Positions 8,199 to 17,138 of a stretch of DNA of 35,702 bases are shown in pieces. Position 1 is the first letter of the stretch, and every line of letters starts with the position of its first letter. The stretch lies in NCBI GenBank assembly GCA_049511415.1, contig JBEKYC010000073.1, positions 1 to 35,702 of the forward strand. Direction: 5' to 3'. This DNA is from Bog-159 sp049511415. Lineage in GTDB: Bacteria > Acidobacteriota > Terriglobia > Bryobacterales > Bryobacteraceae. The notes below the pieces were generated by a model that searched no databases, was not told the origin of the DNA, and worked only from the letters and a program-made list of their open reading frames with translations. Made by a program: the position numbers and the translations under genes.

Positions 8199-9481
8199 GA
8201 ATCGTATTCCTTTCTAACCTTTTCCCGCATCTGCGGTGGATCATTTTCGATTGTTGGCGAGATCAGAGCCGCTGCCGGAATTCGGAGTGGAGCGATGACC
8301 GCCGATTCAAAAAGGCTGGTTTTTGCACATACCTTTGTCGGCGATCCTCTTGGGCGAACGGCGCCGGCGAGAAACGCGCCGGCATAGCCCAAGCGCCGGT
8401 GAACCTGAACGCGGTCGTCCGCGATCAGCGCGGTTTGCGCCACGAAGAAGAGAATCCAGGACGTGAACACCGCCCCATGCACATGGAGCACTAGGGGCAG
8501 TGCCGGCGTCGCGAAACAGGTCTTCAGATAAAAGGTGCGCGCGAAGCCTAGAAAAATGCCGGCCGCGGAAGCAATCGCCATACTCAAGTAAAAGCGGCGG
8601 TCGCGGTACTCGCGGTTGACTGCCCACGCACACTGGTTGCCAGCGATGACATACGTCGAACCCTGATAGTCGACGGCAGTTACTGAGGTGTCAACATCGT
8701 TGGGGTCGGGAAATGCAGGACCATACTGCCCCGGATTGCCGGACGCGTCGCCGAGTTCATATACAACGTCAAGCCCGTTGCCATTGCCGTCGGCGTTGCC
8801 ACCCGTAAAGACGTTGCCATCGAGCTCGACAAAAGTGACATTGGGCGGAACGGCCTGTAGCTTCGCGGACCACGAAGCGCCTTGCGCCGCACTCTGCCAG
8901 ATGCAAACCCCGGACTGACAGACTAGGCGCGCGGCAAACCAGCCGCTCGGCGTGGCCAGCACCGCCGTGGAGTCGTTATCGATGTTCTGGCTATTCTGCC
9001 AAGTGGCGCCGTGATCGAAGGACCAGTGTACCCCTACGTCCCAAGCACCGGAGAGAATCGTGTCGCCCAGGACCGAAACGCCCAGCGAGTTCATGACCGG
9101 ACTTGCGTTGTGGCTGCCGGTCCAGGTCGTGCCGTCGTCATAGGAGACGAACAGGCCGCCGTCGGTGCCTGCGTAGAGGGTGTTTTCGCCCGTGGAGGCT
9201 GCGGCCGTGTCGTAAACGAGAACGTGGAAGTCCTCGTGGATGGGGTTGTTTGGTGAGTCGAGTTCGGTCCACCCGCTCGGGCTGGAAGGAGGGGCACTAC
9301 AGTTTGCAGTCGTCGGAGTGCCGCCCCCAACGGTCGAGATCCAGCCGCCCGCTCCCGCGGCGACCACCGTGGTGGGACCTGTGGCGGCTCCCGAAGTTGC
9401 AAGCTGCGGGTGCGTAGACGCAGCGCGCGAAAAAAGGCCTTTTTCAACACGAAAAAACTCGCCCTTGGAGCATAAACTCAA
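8195..9481 (-). pseudogene. Chimera of BNR/sortilin-like propeller and membrane protein fragment
   Basis: One open frame of 428 codons joins two unrelated pieces. From about 9430 to 8620 it encodes beta-propeller blades with Asp-box-like motifs (GLFVSYDDGTTW, HWSFDHGATW), as in BNR/sortilin repeats. From about 8615 to 8360 it continues with REYRDRRFYLSMAIASAAG and HVHGAVFTSWILFF, then QVHRRLGYAGAFLAG. That is the first 85 or so residues of a common six-helix membrane protein family (DUF2306-like) that normally has over 200 residues. The last 50 codons resemble nothing. No signal peptide or convincing start exists (the frame opens at TTG), so both halves are remnants fused by deletion. A translated fusion cannot be excluded. 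Confidence 0.6.
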
Positions 9482-9944
9482 GCTTTCGAAGAGACCGCAG
9501 GACTGGCTCGGCGAAGGCGTATTTCAACAGGTTCCTAGTGTGCTTCGACCACGCTTGTCCAGACCCATGAGAGAGCGTCCCGCGTTTTTGTGCGGCAGAG
9601 ATTAAGATCCCGCCGCCATTCGTTCCGAATCGATGCTTCAATTTCACGCGCACGCGCCTTGCCCACCACGGTGGCACAACATGGATCAGGCTACCGGCCG
9701 CGCGGGAATATTGCGTCATGCTAACGCCCTCTGCAATCCCCTCGTCGCCTGGAGCAGGGCACGGCCAAGGTTCACCTTCTGCGCCGTGCGGCAATCTTCA
9801 TACGAGCGCCATAATCCAGGGCGTAGGGGGCAAGTCCAAGGCGGTACGCTCCACCTTTTGCAAGGAAGGGTGAACGCGAGTGCCATTCACCCTTAGCACG
9901 ATGAGTTTTGGCTACAGACAGCATCGCGCTGCTGCGCCGTGTTC
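9482..9944. other. Gene-free 460-bp stretch
   Basis: I find no supported gene. Short open frames on both strands lack starts with ribosome binding sites and resemble no family. One minus-strand piece (AYRLGLAPYALDYGARMKIA, about 9800-9845) reads like protein and may be another relic. Confidence 0.35.
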
Positions 9945-11129
9945 TTAACCGAAGGTTTTCTGCAACGTTGCAACTTGCACATGCGGCCAACTGAAATTCG
10001 GCTGTCCCGGAATCAGTGCTGGAAAGTTCAATATGGTCATCTGGGCATATTGGAGCTGCATGGAAGGTGGTTGAGTGGGATGGGTAAGCTTCTCCAGCCA
10101 GAAGGTTGCATAGAAAAGCACCGTGGCTGCATTGTTTGGTGGATTCAGAGGGTTAGCGGTGCCGGCACTAGGTCCAAGAAGAAAACCCAGGTTTTCGATA
10201 CCGCCACCAGCCTGGGCCAGGTTCACCGGTGTCGCGGGCGCCGGGGTCGGCGATCCGTTAATAAACGGCGCGTTTATGAACGTGATGTTCTGGGCGGTAG
10301 AAATATTGATGGCGACCCCACTAAATGAGTAATCTTGGGCAATCTGCTCTTGAATGGTCTGTTGCAGCAAAGTCACCGGGTCGTTCAGGAGCGTTTGGGT
10401 GATGGCTGGCGGCAGAACCGAAGGCTGATTTCCCAAGGGGGTTCTGGTGTTTGTGGGGCTGACAGGATTCGACAGCGTGAATTGGGAAAAGCCTCCGCCT
10501 GGCTTGGACTGCGCCTCCGAGGTTCCTGCCGAAAAAATGGCCGCGCCCAATGGCACGCCTGGCGCGATCAGTCCCGGCCCCGGCGCGAGATCAATGGGGG
10601 TAGTGTTAAACGAAGGGAACAGTGAGAAGGCTGGATTGGCGCCGGCGATCGGGTTCGCGCCGGGGCTGATGGTTGGCGGACCGGAAAAAGGCGTCGCTAT
10701 GCCTTGGGCCAGCAGCGAATTCCCGTGAGGAATATTGGCCATGCGGGTGACCAGTTGGCTTCCGTCCGGCGGGGACAGTGGCGGCTCCGAGGTCGAGGGC
10801 TGGGTCACCCAGATGCCTGGCTCGATGTGTAGCGCTCCGCCGGTGATCGCGTCGCTGATTTGCACCAGGTACGTCAAACCAAACAGCTCAATATCAGGTT
10901 GGGCGAAACCGCGATTTGGAATGGATGACGATATCGGACTAAATGTGGTAGTTTCACTGGTCAGATTGAGCTCGAGGAATACATTTGTGTGGTCTTCGAA
11001 GTCTGGCCGCGCCACCAGATTAAACCCCGACCCGTGCCACGTCCCGGCGAACTCTGAGAGCAACCCAAGTTGTTCCAGAACCGTCGCGTTATCTACGATT
11101 TTTCGAACCGTTGGAATCCTTGAAGGCAT
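9945..11129 (-). CDS. Heme-binding-like beta-barrel protein
   Basis: This 394-residue protein has no signal peptide. Its N-terminal third contains LLSEFAGTWHGSGFNLVARP (about 23-42), the GTWxGxG opening strand shared by lipocalin, FABP and nitrobindin-type barrels. It continues with NVFLELNLTSET, IPNRGFAQPDIELFGLTYL and LHIEPGIW. Related proteins are usually annotated as heme-binding, but ligand residues cannot be confirmed here. The middle is Pro/Gly/Ala-rich (about 150-250), and a second beta region ends the protein. An ideal Shine-Dalgarno (AAGGAG) precedes the ATG at 11129. The gene is intact although it sits among pseudogenes. Confidence 0.65.
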   Translation of the reverse strand: MPSRIPTVRKIVDNATVLEQLGLLSEFAGTWHGSGFNLVARPDFEDHTNVFLELNLTSETTTFSPISSSIPNRGFAQPDIELFGLTYLVQISDAITGGALHIEPGIWVTQPSTSEPPLSPPDGSQLVTRMANIPHGNSLLAQGIATPFSGPPTISPGANPIAGANPAFSLFPSFNTTPIDLAPGPGLIAPGVPLGAAIFSAGTSEAQSKPGGGFSQFTLSNPVSPTNTRTPLGNQPSVLPPAITQTLLNDPVTLLQQTIQEQIAQDYSFSGVAINISTAQNITFINAPFINGSPTPAPATPVNLAQAGGGIENLGFLLGPSAGTANPLNPPNNAATVLFYATFWLEKLTHPTQPPSMQLQYAQMTILNFPALIPGQPNFSWPHVQVATLQKTFG

Positions 11130-11249
11130 CGTTTTCTCCTTGTTTATTCAAGTGTCTCGAAAATCTAATTGAGTTCCAAGAACAGCGGCAAACCGCCTCG
11201 TTTTCGTGCTGGGCGAGCAGGAAACGCCTCCATGTTCCGGGGAGTTGGC

Positions 11250-13194
11250 CTAATGAAGCCACGCCGCGAGCGCGGTCCCGCAGATGCAAGGCGGTTGGGG
11301 GCTGGCTGTTGGACTCTTCATTACTTGCTCGTCACTCCATAGTGACGCGAGCCGCGGTATCGTTTCACCGCGCGCGAACTTTGATGAAAAAACTTGGGCG
11401 CGCAAGGGGTCACCCGAACGCACAGTCGCCACCTCGGACCGTAATCGCGGCTTGTCGGGCGTGATTCTTAGAGCTCGTTCCAACGAAGCGGGGGAGTGAT
11501 TCAGCAGAACGGATTCGATGACTACCGGCGGCGGCCGCCGATTGCTGGGGATGACATCCGGATCGATCACCGCCACGCCATCTTGCGTTGGGAACCACAG
11601 CTTCCCATCGCGCGTTTTCGCGCCCGCGGGCGACGTTCCGCCATTGCACTCCACGTTGAGCATGCCGTCGCCCCGGCCATAGGCCACCGATTCGATAGCC
11701 GTGCGCTTGCCCGCGGCGAATTCGTTCAGCTCCGCCTTGCGCACGCGGTAAATACCGCGATTGCAACTCATCCACAGATTGCCGCGGCTGTCTTCCAAAA
11801 TCTGGAACACGCCGTTATCGAAGAGGCCTTCATGCGTTGTGTAACGGGTAAACCGGCCGTCTTTGAACCGGGCCAAGCCGGCGTCGTAGGTTCCGATCCA
11901 CACGGCGCCGTCGCGATCGGGATAAATCGCGCGGACGGTGTTGCTCGGCAGACCCTCATTCTCAGTCCAGTGTCTGAATTCGCCATGTAGAAGGCGTGTG
12001 AGGCCGTGGTAACCTCCGATCCACATATCGCCCGCCGCGCCGTCTACAATCACCCGTACATCGTCGCCGGCCAGGCCGTCTTCGAACGTGAAGAGCTTCG
12101 ACACGCCATCTTGGTAACGCACCAAGCCCTCGCTGGTGCCGAACCACAGCGTTCCATCCGGCTCGCCATGAATCGCCTCGACGGTCGCGTGCGTGGGAAT
12201 TGACGGACCCGCGCCGGCACGGAACCGTCCGCCCTCGAAAATGTTTAATCCCGCATGCGAGGCGATCCACAGCCGCCCTTGGCGATCCTCGGCGAAAGAG
12301 GTCACCAGCGCGGAAGCCAAGCCATCCTTCACTCCATAGTTGGTGAATTTGCCACCCTCGAAACGGCTCACTCCTTGGTGCCATGCGTCGATCCACACCG
12401 CGCCCGCGCGGTCCTGATAAATCGGATAAACATCCCGGTCGGCGAGCCCTTGTTCCTTCGAATAGCTGATGGACGGCTCCCGCGGCGCCCGATCCAGTTC
12501 GCCGCCGGTAACCCTGGCTTTCATTCCATCGAGTGTCTCCACCCATAGCGTGCCGTTCTGTTCGCGCGCCACTCCCCAAATGGAATGACCTTGCATCCAC
12601 GACGGGATCGGATAAGTGACAAAGCCGCCGCCATCGAAGCAGTGCAGGCTGGTTTTATCCGCCGCCCAAAAACCGCCGCCTTCCCAGTGGTAAGTATTGA
12701 AAGGAATCTTCGGAAGGTCTTTTGGAGTGACATCCACAAAGCGTGCGGAGCCCGGTTTCCATTCCATGATCCTATCGTGGGACAGCACCCACAGGTGGCC
12801 GGACGCATCGCCCGTGGTGCCGCTGACAGCGTTATACGGCAGCCCCTGAATCGTCGTGTACGTGGTGAAGACGCCGCGGTGATAGTGCGCTATGCCGCTG
12901 CTTTCCGTGCCCAGCCATAAATCGCCATCGATATCTTGAAACAGCGAAGTGAAGCGGTTGGATTCGATGCCCGGTGAGGTGGTATGGTCGAAAACCGTAA
13001 AATGGACGCCATCGAATCGCGCCAAGCCGTTCAGCGTGGCTACCCAAAGGTATGCATCGCGGGTCTGGCAAACGTCCCGGATGACGTTTTTGGGGCAGTC
13101 CATTGTCGGCGGTCCAAGCGTCGAAGCGATACTGGCCGCGAGCCTGGGCTATCAGGCAGAGCGCCAGCCAGCCGGCGCGAATGTGTTGCGACAT
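11250..13194 (-). pseudogene. Two-component regulator propeller sensor, frameshifted and 3'-truncated
   Basis: Original start: ATG at 13194 (MSQHIRAGWLALCLIAQARG), a signal peptide followed by YRFDAWTADNGLPQ. The frame then breaks in a T5 run at 13087-13091 (A5 on the coding strand): one A fewer would give GLPQNVIRDV, the conserved continuation. From 13103 down, about 560 codons of Reg_prop blades follow with repeated xLWxGTxxGLxRxxxGxF motifs. This is the periplasmic ligand-sensing propeller of hybrid histidine kinases or GGDEF proteins. After PPPVVIESVLLNHSP the Y_Y_Y domain should follow, but similarity stops near 11440. No membrane segment, kinase or output domain remains. Broken at both ends, it cannot signal. 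The upstream shift could be a sequencing error; the missing 3' half could not. Confidence 0.8.
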
Positions 13195-13572
13195 CCACGG
13201 CGTGGAGCGCGCCCCGCCTTGCGCGATGTTTTTAGGATTTCGAATCGCTTGCCGATGCCGCGCCACGTCTCAAAAGAGCACCAGCCCCGCCAGTTAGGGC
13301 GGGGGGCGGCGCGCGACGGCGATCTCGCCGGCTTCCATCCGGCTACCCCGCCGTTACCGGCGGGGCTGAAGTTGGCGGGTTGGGGTGGCGGTGGGCTAAT
13401 TGGAGGAGGGTTTCGAGATCGCGGTGTACTCGACGAAGCCGTCCACTTTGAAGCCCAGGAAAGCAGCGGTATCCGCAAGCGGCGACCACGCTGTCGCGGC
13501 TGCCGGAGCCTAATGGGAGTCTTTGGGAGTTTCCCCGGTTCGCTCGTAATCCGCGCAGCTGATTGAATGGAT
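13195..13572. other. Intergenic stretch with GC-rich palindromes
   Basis: No gene is supported. Two hairpins of similar sequence occur (13285-13304 and 13346-13365, listed separately). A 36-codon minus-strand piece ending in a stop at 13396 (with FLGFKVDGFVEYTAISKP) reads like the C-terminus of a lost protein; I do not recognise it. Confidence 0.4.
13285..13365. repeat. Two related GC-rich hairpins (REP-like)
   Basis: CCCCGCC (13285-13291) pairs with GGCGGGG (13298-13304) around loop AGTTAG. CCCCGCCG (13346-13353) pairs with CGGCGGGG (13358-13365) around loop TTAC. The shared stem and TTA loop 60 bases apart suggest a dispersed palindromic element rather than an ordinary terminator; no U-tract follows. 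Confidence 0.5.
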
Positions 13573-13649
<77 letters not shown>

Positions 13650-13718
13650 TTCATATGCTACCTCACGGCCATCCGGAGGTCAAATCGGCGTTGCATACTG
13701 GCAGGGAGGAGACCTCAC

Positions 13719-14048
13719 ATGGCAATTCGACGGCTGGTATGGGGCGTGGCGGCGCTGGGGTGGGCCGGACTGCCTTCGGCGGTGCAGTTGGACAACGCAC
13801 GGGTGATCGTCACCGAAGTGACGTCCGCGCCGGGCGCGGTGCGCGAGCGCGGCGTGCGCGGGCATGACCAGGTGATCGTCTTTCTGGACGACTGCCGCTA
13901 CGAGCGCACCGATCCGAAGACCGGCGCGAAGAGCATCCAGGAGCGCAAGTCCGGCGACGTGATCTGGCACAACAAGGGCGAGGATGCGCCGCAATTGGTG
14001 AACCAGGGCGGCAAGCCGTATCGCACGGTGGTGATCGAGCTAAAGTAA
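13719..14048 (+). CDS. Small secreted cupin-like protein
   Basis: The protein has 109 residues: a short signal peptide (MAIRRLVWGVAALGWAGLPS), then a single beta-barrel domain of cupin character. Supporting segments are NARVIVTEVTSAPGA, HDQVIVFLDDCRY, KSGDVIWHNKGEDAPQLVN and a final YRTVVIEL strand. The usual two-histidine metal motif is not obvious, so metal binding is uncertain. A strong ribosome binding site (GGGAGGAG, about eight bases upstream) supports this start. The gene is 21 bases upstream of the VWA-type gene on the same strand and probably cotranscribed with it. Confidence 0.7.
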   Translation: MAIRRLVWGVAALGWAGLPSAVQLDNARVIVTEVTSAPGAVRERGVRGHDQVIVFLDDCRYERTDPKTGAKSIQERKSGDVIWHNKGEDAPQLVNQGGKPYRTVVIELK

Positions 14049-14069
14049 GAGAATAAGCAAGGAGGCTCC

Positions 14070-16289
14070 GTGGCCAAGGTCAGTGCGAAAATCCTGGTGG
14101 CGATCGCCGCCTTCGGTGGGGCCGGCTCCGTTCCGGCGCAGAACCCGCCGCCGGGCGAGACGGGTCCGGCGATTCGTGCGACGGCCAACGAGGTGGCGCT
14201 CGATCTGGTCGTGCGGGATAAAAAGGGGCGGCTGGTCAGAAACCTAAAGCCCAGCGACGTGGAAGTGTACGAGGACGGCGTGCGCCAGCAAGTCCTGAGC
14301 TTTCGCCTGGTGGGCGGCGAACCGGGGACGCAGCCGGCCGCGCCGGAAGCCGCGGCGGCGGGCGGCGCGATCAACGTGCAACCCCTCTCGCTGCGCAACA
14401 CCAACCTGATCTGCATCGTGTTTCACAACCTGGATTCGCAAACCCGGAAGTGGGGCGTGGAAGCAGCGCAGGAGTTCGTCCGCAATCACATGACCGCGGG
14501 CACCTGGGTGGGCGTGTTCAATCTGGACGCGCGGCTTACGCCATTGCAGCCATTCACCACCAACCGCGATATCCTGCTGCGGGCGGCGTCCACCGCTTTC
14601 ACCGGATCGAAGATGGACATCACCAACGCGGCGGAAGCGGTGTTGAACTCCACGCCCAATGTGAGCGTGATCCAGGGATTCGTGGCCGCGGGCGGCAAAT
14701 CGGGCGGCGCGCAGGACCTTTCGACAACGGGATCGGTGAGCATGGCCGCGATTACCGGCGCAGACATCGATAACGGGCCGGGCGCGAACTCGCAGCGGGG
14801 CGACCTGGTGATCCAGCGGGAGCAATTCATCGGCATCGAGGGCGCCCGCCAGATGGACCAGATGAAGACGCTGATCCGCCAGCTGGGAACCTTTCCGGGC
14901 CACAAGACGGTGCTGCTGCTGAGCGCGGGCTTCACCAGCACCGGCCAGCCCGACCAGTTTCAGGCCATGCTCAACAAGGCCAATGGGACCGGGGTAACGG
15001 TCTATGCGCTGGATGCCAACGGGCTCAGCCAGACATCCACGGCGCAGGCGTCTTCTATGGCTATGCAGCATGTGGCGACGCTCAGCCAGCAACAGTCGCA
15101 ACTGGCGCCGGCCGAAGGCAGTCCCAACACCACGGCCACAGGCGGCGGGGGCGTGATGATGGAGCGGATGCGGCAGCAGGAATACCAGCAGGACGCGGTG
15201 CGCACTTCCGATCCGCAAGCCAGCCTGCGCGCGCTGGCGGAAGGCACGGGCGGGTTTCTGATCGCCAACACCAACGATATCGGCAAGCCGTTGCAGCGCG
15301 TGATGGAAGACGTGGAGACGCACTACGAAGCCGACTATCATCCTTCGTCGGGAAGATATGACGGGAAGTTCCGGAAGATCGAAGTGAAGCTGGCGCGCGC
15401 GGATCTGCGCGCGGAAAGCCGCGAGGGTTACTTCGCCATTCCGGAAGTGGGCGAGCCGCTACAGCCTTTCGAAATGGCCGGCCTGATGACCTTGAACCAC
15501 GAGCCGCGGCCGCACGCGTTCGATTTCCATACCACGGCTTTCCAGTTCCGCCCCGGCGCAACGGATTCGGAAACGGCCATCGTGTTCGAACTGCCGGCCA
15601 GCGGCCTGGCGGCTCGGCCGGTGCCGGGCTTCAAGGCGCACCGCATGCACGCATCGCTGTTCGCGGTGGTCAAGGACGGCGCGGGACAGATCGTGGACAA
15701 GTTCGGCAAGGATTTTCCGTATGATATTCCGGACGATCGATTGGCGGGAGTGCAGGCGATGCCGATCGACTACACGCACACGTTCAGTCTGCCGCCCGGC
15801 CACTACACTTTAGAGAGCGTGCTGCTCGACCAGATAGGGCAACGCGCCAGCACCAGCACGATGGAGTTTGAAAGCCAGCCGCAGAAGGGCGTGGGATTGA
15901 GCAGTATCGTGCTGGTGGAGCGCGCCGACCCGTTGACCGAAGAGCCGGACGAGCGCGATCCATTCCTGTTTCACGACCATACACTGGTGCCGGCGCTCCA
16001 TGGGATGCTGAAGGCTGCGCCGCAGCCTCTGCTGTACTTCGTGGTCTATCCGGACCGGCTCATGACGGAGAAGCCGCGCGTTCGGGTGGAGTTCTTCGTG
16101 GGAGGCGAGGAACTGGCGCAGAAGCAGACGGAGTTGCCGGCGGCGGATGCGAACGGAGCATTTCCGATATTGGTGAACGCGGAAGCGCGTCCGGGCAACT
16201 GCGAGATCAAAGTCACGGTGTCGCAGGGCTTCCAGTCCGCCACGCGCAGTGTCACTTACAAGGTGGACCAGACGGTTCAATCGCCTTGA
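14070..16289 (+). CDS. VWFA-related Acidobacterial domain protein
   Basis: Starts at GTG 14070 with an ideal AAGGAGG eight bases upstream; 739 residues. A signal peptide (to about AQNPPP) is followed by VALDLVVRDKKGRLVRNLKP and VEVYEDGVRQQV (42-74), the characteristic opening of the TIGR03436 family, then a von Willebrand A-like domain (about 110-410). In place of the metal-binding Asp the sequence has VFHNLDS with His119, so the MIDAS metal site seems lost. Residues 350-370 form a Ser/Gln/Met-rich linker. The C-terminal 300 residues are beta-rich. The protein is exported; the role of this Acidobacteria-specific family is unknown, with adhesion or envelope assembly suggested by the fold. Its 3' end overlaps the convergent phosphodiesterase gene by 13 bases. 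Confidence 0.88.
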   Translation: MAKVSAKILVAIAAFGGAGSVPAQNPPPGETGPAIRATANEVALDLVVRDKKGRLVRNLKPSDVEVYEDGVRQQVLSFRLVGGEPGTQPAAPEAAAAGGAINVQPLSLRNTNLICIVFHNLDSQTRKWGVEAAQEFVRNHMTAGTWVGVFNLDARLTPLQPFTTNRDILLRAASTAFTGSKMDITNAAEAVLNSTPNVSVIQGFVAAGGKSGGAQDLSTTGSVSMAAITGADIDNGPGANSQRGDLVIQREQFIGIEGARQMDQMKTLIRQLGTFPGHKTVLLLSAGFTSTGQPDQFQAMLNKANGTGVTVYALDANGLSQTSTAQASSMAMQHVATLSQQQSQLAPAEGSPNTTATGGGGVMMERMRQQEYQQDAVRTSDPQASLRALAEGTGGFLIANTNDIGKPLQRVMEDVETHYEADYHPSSGRYDGKFRKIEVKLARADLRAESREGYFAIPEVGEPLQPFEMAGLMTLNHEPRPHAFDFHTTAFQFRPGATDSETAIVFELPASGLAARPVPGFKAHRMHASLFAVVKDGAGQIVDKFGKDFPYDIPDDRLAGVQAMPIDYTHTFSLPPGHYTLESVLLDQIGQRASTSTMEFESQPQKGVGLSSIVLVERADPLTEEPDERDPFLFHDHTLVPALHGMLKAAPQPLLYFVVYPDRLMTEKPRVRVEFFVGGEELAQKQTELPAADANGAFPILVNAEARPGNCEIKVTVSQGFQSATRSVTYKVDQTVQSP

Positions 16290-16294
16290 ACCGT
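16272..16294. terminator. Perfect hairpin over convergent stop codons
   Basis: ACGGTTCAA (16272-16280) pairs perfectly with TTGAACCGT (16286-16294) around the loop TCGCC. The palindrome contains the stop codons of both convergent genes (TGA at 16287-16289 plus; TGA at 16279-16277 minus). There is no U-tract on either side. It is well placed to act as a bidirectional terminator or mRNA-stabilising hairpin; this is inferred from position and symmetry. Confidence 0.5.
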
Positions 16295-17059
16295 GTGGCG
16301 GCGGATGGAGACCGCGCGGCCGCTGGTTTCGTCGACTTCCAGAATCACCGAGTGGAGTTCCGTCCCGCCTTTGGCGGCTTCCATGCGATAGGGGAGCGAG
16401 GACAGGAAGCGCTGCAGGATCAGATCCCTCTTGACGCCGATGACGGAGTCATACGGACCGGTCATTCCCACGTCGGTCTGATAGGCGGCGCCGCCCGGCA
16501 GGATGCGGGTATCGGCGGTGGGAATGTGGGTGTGGGTGCCGACGACAGCGGACACGCGTCCATCCAGATACCAACCCATAGCCATCTTCTCGCTGGTCAC
16601 TTCGGCGTGGAAATCCACGAAGCGCACTTTGACTTGCGGGCTTAGATCGCCCAGAATCTGATCCGCCTTGCGGAAAGGACAGTCGGTGTCCGGCATGTAA
16701 GTGCGGCCTTGCAGATTGATGACGGCGTAGGGAATGCCTTGCGCGGTACAGCCGGTGATGACTCCGTTTCCAGGGGCGCCGGCCGGGTAATTCGCGGGCC
16801 GCAGGAGTTTGGGCTGGCGCGGAAGATAGTCGAAGATTTCCTTCTTATCCCAGATATGATTGCCGGATGTAAGCACATCCACTCCGAGGGCGAACAGCTC
16901 TTCGGCGATGGACGGGGTGACGCCGAAGCCGCCGGCGGCGTTCTCGGCGTTGGCGATGGCCAGATGGATGCGATTGGTTTCCTTGATGTCGCGCAGATGA
17001 TCGGCGACGATATGGCGGCCCGCGGAGGCGAAGATATCGCCGATGAAAAGGATGTGCAT
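16277..17059 (-). CDS. ymdB: YmdB/TIGR00282-family metallophosphoesterase
   Basis: From the ATG at 17059 the protein has 260 residues and starts directly with the metal-binding strand MHILFIGDIFASAGR (Asp8). The further ligands of the family follow: NAENAAGGFG, SGNHIWDKKE and VVGTHTHIPTADTRILPGG. Characterised members hydrolyse 2',3'-cyclic nucleotides with a di-iron centre and affect RNA turnover and biofilm formation in Bacillus. The frame extends 16 codons further up to 17107, but that extension is not conserved in style. It is the last gene of a minus-strand run kdsA-pilin-ymdB (79 bases after the pilin gene). In many bacteria this gene follows zapA and rny; here zapA is 15 kb away. Confidence 0.9.
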   Translation of the reverse strand: MHILFIGDIFASAGRHIVADHLRDIKETNRIHLAIANAENAAGGFGVTPSIAEELFALGVDVLTSGNHIWDKKEIFDYLPRQPKLLRPANYPAGAPGNGVITGCTAQGIPYAVINLQGRTYMPDTDCPFRKADQILGDLSPQVKVRFVDFHAEVTSEKMAMGWYLDGRVSAVVGTHTHIPTADTRILPGGAAYQTDVGMTGPYDSVIGVKRDLILQRFLSSLPYRMEAAKGGTELHSVILEVDETSGRAVSIRRHTVQGD

Positions 17060-17138
17060 GAGGTAAGCATCAAGGTAGCATGGCGCGCTGAAACTTACCC
17101 TCTCCAATCCGCGCAGCCGCAGCCGCGCTTGGAGGATG

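Noticed and set aside
9444..9794. Minus-strand frame of 116 codons
   Set aside because: No ribosome binding site, no recognisable domain, and it overlaps the start of the propeller chimera in another frame.
14244..15341. Long antisense frame inside the VWA-type gene
   Set aside because: Mirror frame of a GC-rich gene; Arg/His-rich and without family resemblance. Similar antisense frames at 18756-19850, 24663-25868, 27837-29252 and 28721-29539 were dropped for the same reason.
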